Notes under the pieces: generated by a model
The model's database searches: none
What the model was told of the DNA's origin: nothing
What the model saw: only the letters and a program-made list of their open reading frames with translations
Shown: positions 22,041-26,250 of the stretch, in pieces
Numbering within the stretch: the stretch's first letter is position 1
How the letters are laid out: every line of letters starts with the position of its first letter
Program-made: the position numbers and the translations under genes
Assembly: GCA_036502965.1 (NCBI GenBank)
Contig: DASXXT010000121.1
Span: 1 to 26,250 of the forward strand
Direction of reading: 5' to 3'
Source of the DNA: Roseiarcus sp036502965
GTDB taxonomy: Bacteria; Pseudomonadota; Alphaproteobacteria; Rhizobiales; Beijerinckiaceae
Length of the DNA stretch: 26,250 bases

Positions 22041-22069
22041 CATATAAGCGAGGCACGAGGGAAAGGCAA
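22041..22069 (-). promoter_or_regulatory. candidate sigma-70 promoter of rpsB-tsf
   Basis: On the minus strand, TTGCCT (22064-22069) and TATATG (22041-22046) are separated by 17 bases, close to the housekeeping consensus. It would give a leader of about 110 bases before the rpsB start. The leader could carry S2 autoregulation, but no structure is claimed. Confidence 0.5.
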
Positions 22070-22282
22070 GCACGACGCCCTCAGCGCACTCGCTTCAGCG
22101 CGCCGAAGAACCTGTCGTCATATCGTCACATCCGCTCATCAAGGCTTAAGCTCGAGATCAACCGGGGCGGGCGGCGCAAATTCCGATTGCCTTCGCCGCG
22201 GCAACCGTGTTTGACGTTTTTTCGCGTCCGTCTGGCCGCTTCAGACTGTAGGTTCCTGACACGCGCCAGGCGGAATTCGCTC

Positions 22283-24004
22283 ATGCTGAACTCCCTTGCG
22301 TCCGCCGGACGGCGGGCCCTGCCGAACCAATGGGACCTCATCGCTTTCGCGGCAATTTTGGCGATTCTGACCGCAATCGCGAAAAGCTATCACGGCATTT
22401 CGGCGCCTCTGCCCGCGCCTAACGAAAGCCCGGTTTCGCTCGACTATTGGCAGCTCCCCTATTACGCGCTGAGAACGACGTTGCGGATGTTCGCCGCGCT
22501 CGCCGCTTCGCTTATTTTCACCTTCACCTACGCCACCCTCGCCGCCAAGAGCAGGCGCGCCGAGATGATTCTGATCCCGGTGCTCGATGTCCTGCAGTCG
22601 GTGCCGATCCTGGGCTTCCTCTCCTTCACCGTGACCTTTTTTCTCAACCTTTTCCCCGGCAACACCATGGGGGCGGAGCTCGCGGCCATCTTCGCGATCT
22701 TCACCAGCCAAGCCTGGAACATGGCCTTTTCCTTCTACCAGTCGCTGCGCACCGTGCCTCGCGACCTCGATGAAGTGGCCCGAGGTTTCCGCCTGACCGG
22801 CTGGCAGAAGTTCTGGCAGCTCGAGGCGCCGTTCGCGATGCCCGGCCTCATCTGGAACACGATGATGTCGATGTCGGGCGGCTGGTTTTTCGTCGTTGCC
22901 TCCGAAGCGATCACGGTCGGCGATACGACGATCGCGCTGCCGGGAGTGGGATCCTTCATCGCCAAGGCCAACGATGCGGGCGACTGGTCGGCGATCGGAG
23001 CGGCGGTGCTGACCATGGGAATCGTCATCCTCTTGTACGATCAGTTGCTGTTCCGCCCGATCGTCGCCTGGGCGGCCAAGTTCCGCGTCGAATTGTCGGT
23101 GAGCCAGGACGTCGAGTCCTCCTGGGTGCTGAACCTCATCAAGCGCACGCACTGGCTCCGCCTGGGCGTCAGTCCGGTCCTCGCTGCTCTCCGAAGCGTC
23201 AGCCTGTGGCCGGTGCGTTTCCCGACCATTGTCCCGGCGCAGAAAACGTCAAAGGAGCCGTCGCGGCTCCTCGACGCCATCTGGATCCTCATCATCGTCG
23301 CCGTCGCCGCCTGGGCGGCGTGGCTAACGGTTTCCTATATCGCGACCGAAATCAGTTGGGACGAAGTGGCGCATGTCTTCGTTCTGACGTTTTATACGCT
23401 CATTCGCGTCGTACTGCTGATGGCGCTCGCCACTCTTGTCTGGGTTCCGATCAGCGTCTGGATCGGGCTGCGGCCCCGCTGGGCCGAGGCCATTCAGCCG
23501 ATTGCGCAATTCCTGGCCGCTTTCCCGGTCAACCTTCTGTTCGGCGCGGCGGTCAGCCTCGTCCTCGCCTACAATCTCAACCCGAACATCTGGCTCAGCT
23601 TCCTCATCGTCTTCGGCACCCAGTGGTACATCGTCTTCAACACGATCGGCGGCGCGGCCGCATTTCCCAACGACTTGCGGGAAGCCGTAGCGAACTTTGG
23701 CGTTCGCGGCTGGCGTTGGTGGTCTCAGGTGATCATTCCCGCCGTCGCCCCCTTTTATTTGACCGGCGCGATCACCGCGTCGGGGGGTTCCTGGAACGCA
23801 TCGATTGTGGCTGAATATGTCAAGTGGAAAGACCACAGCGTGGTCGCGCAGGGCGTCGGATCCTACATCGCCAAGGCCACGGACAAGGGCGACTTTCCGA
23901 GAATTGTGCTGGGCGTCGCGATGATGTCGCTGTTCGTGACGCTGTTCAACCGCCTGTTCTGGCGACGGCTCTATGCCTATGCGGAGCGGCGGCTGCGCCT
24001 CTGA
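22283..24004 (+). CDS. ABC transporter permease with two fused BPD-type permease domains (NitT/TauT-like)
   Basis: A 573-residue inner-membrane protein with about twelve hydrophobic segments. Two permease units are joined: the first has the EAA loop DEVARGFRLTGWQKFWQLEAPFAMPG, the second REAVANFGVRGWRWWSQVIIPAVAP; both precede similar stretches (VGSFIAKANDAGDW and VGSYIAKATDKGDF), so they look like an ancient duplication. The closest known group is the NitT/TauT permeases for nitrate, sulphonates or related ligands; the substrate is not deducible. ATG 22283 is chosen because it opens the first membrane domain; the frame upstream is basic and unlikely to be coding. The ATPase gene begins 27 bases after its stop. 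No periplasmic binding protein gene adjoins. Confidence 0.9.
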   Translation: MLNSLASAGRRALPNQWDLIAFAAILAILTAIAKSYHGISAPLPAPNESPVSLDYWQLPYYALRTTLRMFAALAASLIFTFTYATLAAKSRRAEMILIPVLDVLQSVPILGFLSFTVTFFLNLFPGNTMGAELAAIFAIFTSQAWNMAFSFYQSLRTVPRDLDEVARGFRLTGWQKFWQLEAPFAMPGLIWNTMMSMSGGWFFVVASEAITVGDTTIALPGVGSFIAKANDAGDWSAIGAAVLTMGIVILLYDQLLFRPIVAWAAKFRVELSVSQDVESSWVLNLIKRTHWLRLGVSPVLAALRSVSLWPVRFPTIVPAQKTSKEPSRLLDAIWILIIVAVAAWAAWLTVSYIATEISWDEVAHVFVLTFYTLIRVVLLMALATLVWVPISVWIGLRPRWAEAIQPIAQFLAAFPVNLLFGAAVSLVLAYNLNPNIWLSFLIVFGTQWYIVFNTIGGAAAFPNDLREAVANFGVRGWRWWSQVIIPAVAPFYLTGAITASGGSWNASIVAEYVKWKDHSVVAQGVGSYIAKATDKGDFPRIVLGVAMMSLFVTLFNRLFWRRLYAYAERRLRL

Positions 24005-24031
24005 CCGCATCGCTGATTAGGAGTTCGGCCC

Positions 24032-25345
24032 ATGTTGGACACCACCGTCGCGACGATCCTCGACGTCGACAGCGTCAGCCAGGTCTTCTCGACAGGTTCG
24101 GGCGAAACGCGGGCGCCGGTGCTGAGCGACGTTTCCATGCGCATGAAGACCGGCGAAATCGCTGCGCTGCTCGGCCGCTCCGGCTCCGGCAAGTCTACCC
24201 TTCTCAGGATCATCGCCGGCCTTACGCGTCCCACGCAGGGAACGGTGAAGATTGGGGGCGAGCCGGTCGATGGACCGGCGAAGGAAGTCGCGATGGTGTT
24301 TCAGAGCTTCGCGCTTTTTCCCTGGCTCGACGTCCTCGACAATGTCGAGATCGGGCCCCGCTCCAATGGCGTGCCGCTCGATGAGACCCGCAAGCGGGCT
24401 TTGAAAGCCATCGACACCATCGGCCTCGACGGATTTGAATCAGCTTACCCAAAGGAGCTGTCGGGCGGAATGCGCCAGCGCGTCGGCTTCGCGCGGGCTC
24501 TCGTCATGCAGCCGAAGATCCTGCTGATGGACGAGCCGTTCTCAGCCCTCGACGTGCTCACCGCCGAAACCTTGCGCACCGACCTGCTCGATCTGTGGCA
24601 AGAAGGGCGCATACCGATCAAAGCGATCCTGATGGTCACCCATAATATCGAGGAGGCGGTGCTGATGGCCGACCGCATTCTCGTACTGTCGTCCAATCCC
24701 GGCCGCATCGCTTCCGAGATCCCGGTCACCCTTCCCCACCCGCGCGATCGGCTGGACAACGATTTCCGCGCCCTGGTCGATAAGATCTACGCACTGATGA
24801 CGCAACGGCCGGATCCGACGAAACCGGCGACGCGCGAAGCCGCGACGGCGGTCGGTCTTGGCCTCGCCCTTCCGCGCGTATCGACCAATTCGCTCGCCGG
24901 CATGCTTGAGGAGATCGCCGTTCCGCCCTACGACGGAAAGGCGGACCTGCCGCATCTCGCCGACTCGCTGCAACTCGAAATCGACGACTTGTTCCCGCTC
25001 GGCGAGACCTTGCAATTGCTGCGCTTGGCGGAATTCGAGGAGGGCGACATCAAGCTGACGCAGCTCGGCCGGCGGTTCGTCGACATGGACGTCGACCAGC
25101 GCAAGAAGGTGTTCGGCGACCAGGTGCTGGCGCACATCCCGCTCGCCTCCCACATCAAGCGTGTTCTTGACGAGCGTCCGACCCATCGGGCGCCCGCGAC
25201 CCGCTTCCGCGAAGAGCTCGAGGACTACATGTCCGAGGATTATGCGGAGCGGACGCTGCGGGCGATCATCAATCTCGGCCGCTATGGCGAGCTGTTCGCT
25301 TATGATGAAAACAGCCAGACGTTCAGCTACGAGAATCCGCAATAG
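24032..25345 (+). CDS. ABC transporter ATPase with AAA-associated C-terminal domain
   Basis: A 437-residue ATPase that powers the permease encoded just upstream. The nucleotide-binding domain has Walker A GRSGSGKS (48-55), Q-loop VFQSFALFPW (Gln91), signature LSGGMRQRV (143-151), Walker B ILLMDEP (163-169, catalytic Glu168) and the switch His204 in MVTHNIEEA. It matches NitT/TauT-type importers. Residues from about 290 to the end form an extra domain (DLPHLADSLQLEIDDLFPLG, LTQLGRRFVDMDVDQRKKVFGDQ), matching the AAA-associated C-terminal domain known from such ATPases; it may sense a ligand, but its role is unproved. AGGAG upstream of ATG. It overlaps a hairpin at its stop codon. Together with the permease it makes a two-gene operon. 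Confidence 0.94.
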   Translation: MLDTTVATILDVDSVSQVFSTGSGETRAPVLSDVSMRMKTGEIAALLGRSGSGKSTLLRIIAGLTRPTQGTVKIGGEPVDGPAKEVAMVFQSFALFPWLDVLDNVEIGPRSNGVPLDETRKRALKAIDTIGLDGFESAYPKELSGGMRQRVGFARALVMQPKILLMDEPFSALDVLTAETLRTDLLDLWQEGRIPIKAILMVTHNIEEAVLMADRILVLSSNPGRIASEIPVTLPHPRDRLDNDFRALVDKIYALMTQRPDPTKPATREAATAVGLGLALPRVSTNSLAGMLEEIAVPPYDGKADLPHLADSLQLEIDDLFPLGETLQLLRLAEFEEGDIKLTQLGRRFVDMDVDQRKKVFGDQVLAHIPLASHIKRVLDERPTHRAPATRFREELEDYMSEDYAERTLRAIINLGRYGELFAYDENSQTFSYENPQ

Positions 25346-25359
25346 CGATCTGCGGATTC
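25333..25359 (+). terminator. hairpin across the ABC ATPase stop codon
   Basis: GAATCCGCA (25333-25341), nine-base loop containing the TAG, TGCGGATTC (25351-25359). A second small stem CGGC/GCCG (25359-25362 with 25368-25371) leads into GGTTTT. It probably ends the ABC operon before the gltA promoter. Confidence 0.5.
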
Positions 25360-25375
25360 GGCTCCTCGCCGGGTT

Positions 25376-25404
25376 TTGACTTGCCTTGAGTAATGCGCTG
25401 CAAT
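25376..25404 (+). promoter_or_regulatory. candidate gltA promoter
   Basis: TTGACT (25376-25381), 17-base spacer, TGCAAT (25399-25404). The -35 is one base from consensus; the -10 is poor, which would fit a regulated promoter. The -10 lies within the left arm of the dyad at 25398-25417. Confidence 0.45.
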
Positions 25405-25417
25405 AGCCATATTGCAG
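25398..25417. promoter_or_regulatory. dyad operator candidate overlapping gltA -10
   Basis: CTGCAATA (25398-25405), GCCA, TATTGCAG (25410-25417): a perfect dyad of eight-base arms; each side extends to twelve bases with two mismatches. Placed on the putative -10 and 35 bases before the gltA start codon, it could be a repressor site. The regulator is not identified. Confidence 0.45.
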
Positions 25418-25451
25418 TGCGAGAGCGCTTTAGGTCCATGGGAGACGCTCG

Positions 25452-26250
25452 ATGACGCCGACCTCCGCTACCCTTGCCAAGAGCGACAAAACCGTCGAGG
25501 CGCCAGCCGCGGCCTCCGCCACCCTTACCGTCGGTCAGAAATCCGTCGAACTGCCGATCCGGAAGGGTACGGTCGGCCCGTCGGTCATCGACATCGGCAA
25601 GCTCTACGCCCAGACCGGCATGTTCACCTACGACCCGGGCTTCACCTCGACCGCGAGCACGGAATCGGAGATCACCTACATTGACGGCGACGAGGGCGTG
25701 CTCCTCTACCGGGGCTACCCAATCGACGACCTTGCCGAGCACGGCGATTTCCTGGAGACCTGCTACCTCCTCCTGTATGGCGAGTTGCCGACCGCCGCGC
25801 AGAAGGCCGACTTCGACTATCGTGTCACCCGCCACACCATGGTGCACGATCAGATGAACCGTTTCTTCAACGGTTTCCGCCGCGACGCGCATCCGATGTC
25901 AGTGATGGTTGCTTGCGTCGGCGCGCTAGCCGCCTTCTATCACGACTCGACTGACATCACCGATCCCTGGCAGCGCGAAGTCGCCTCGATCCGCATGATC
26001 GCGAAAATGCCGACGCTCGCGGCTATGGCCTTCAAATATGCGATCGGCCAGCCATTCGTCTATCCGAAGAATGATCTCGATTACTCCGCGAATTTCTTGC
26101 GCATGTGCGTCTCGGTCCCGTGCGAGGACTACAAGGTGAACGCCGTCCTGGCGCGCGCGCTCGATCGCATCTTCATCCTCCACGCCGACCACGAGCAGAA
26201 CGCCTCGACCTCGACCGTGCGCCTGGCGGGATCCTCCGGCGCCAATCCGT
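25452..26250 (+). CDS. gltA: citrate synthase, N-terminal part (3' end outside window)
   Basis: Citrate synthase condenses acetyl-CoA and oxaloacetate at the entry of the TCA cycle. The window holds the first 266 codons. Family blocks are YDPGFTSTASTESEITYIDGDEG, LLYRGYPIDDLAEHGDFLE, the RFFNGFRRDAHPM segment, and FILHADHEQNASTSTVRLAGSSGANP, including the oxaloacetate-binding histidine; the active-site histidine and aspartate lie beyond the window. About 20 extra alanine/threonine-rich residues at the N-terminus precede the normal start of homology (VELPIRKGTVGPSVIDI). ATG 25452 with GGAG at 25441-25444. It stands apart from the ABC operon with its own likely promoter. The length suggests the type II hexameric form. 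Confidence 0.97.
   Translation, partial: MTPTSATLAKSDKTVEAPAAASATLTVGQKSVELPIRKGTVGPSVIDIGKLYAQTGMFTYDPGFTSTASTESEITYIDGDEGVLLYRGYPIDDLAEHGDFLETCYLLLYGELPTAAQKADFDYRVTRHTMVHDQMNRFFNGFRRDAHPMSVMVACVGALAAFYHDSTDITDPWQREVASIRMIAKMPTLAAMAFKYAIGQPFVYPKNDLDYSANFLRMCVSVPCEDYKVNAVLARALDRIFILHADHEQNASTSTVRLAGSSGANP

Noticed and set aside
22241..23152. 303-codon minus-strand frame opposite the permease gene
   Set aside because: Highly charged, repetitive Arg/Glu/His content, antisense to a membrane protein with clear motifs.
1..26250. CRISPR arrays, tRNA or rRNA genes, transposases, prophage genes
   Set aside because: I saw no regular repeat-spacer arrays, no T-loop-like or rRNA segments and no recombinase motifs in the real frames.

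Overview
The window is GC-rich (roughly two-thirds G+C by eye), gene-dense chromosomal DNA from an alphaproteobacterium of the Hyphomicrobiales type. Pointers are the AsmA/YhdP-like 1149-residue protein, an S2 ribosomal protein with an acidic linker and a C-terminal helix-hairpin-helix-like tail, a PEP-CTERM exosortase substrate with the MMLLGFAGLGYAGYRRA type of anchor, and REP-like intergenic repeats. A pyrophosphate-dependent phosphofructokinase beside otherwise ordinary housekeeping genes would suit a type II methanotroph or methylotroph (Methylocystaceae/Beijerinckiaceae), but that is an inference; no methane or methanol oxidation gene is present.

Layout. 1-237 is the tail of an FAD-dependent monooxygenase. 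567-4178 is a four-gene minus-strand cluster (thiL, an inositol monophosphatase family gene, an aldose 1-epimerase family gene, folD) with a 10-nt gap, an ATGA overlap and a 33-nt gap. 4399-6048 is a secreted right-handed beta-helix protein and 6141-7403 is tyrS. A double hairpin separates tyrS from the convergent AsmA-like gene (7476-10925), which diverges from a one-cysteine BCP peroxiredoxin. Next come a PEP-CTERM protein with a decayed copy of its 3' end upstream of it, a membrane-anchored M23 peptidase, a REP-like palindrome, a CPA1 Na+/H+ antiporter, the convergent PPi-phosphofructokinase, a periplasmic PEBP protein and a secreted TPR protein.

19125-21924 (minus) is the translation/UMP kinase block rpsB-tsf-pyrH, with a strong terminator between tsf and pyrH and no frr at the usual place. 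On the plus strand follow a fused double-permease ABC transporter gene, its ATPase with an AAA-associated C-terminal domain, and the start of citrate synthase (gltA), which runs off the window.

Most genes are housekeeping. The parts least explained by standard annotation are the intergenic palindromes (one element supplies the stop codon of the TPR gene; a double-hairpin unit occurs twice in opposite orientation), the PEP-CTERM remnant, the S2 tail, the ABC transporter without a binding protein, and a near-perfect dyad overlapping the putative gltA -10 box. I did not find a CRISPR array, tRNA, rRNA, transposase, phage gene or a convincing new multi-gene defence or biosynthetic system.
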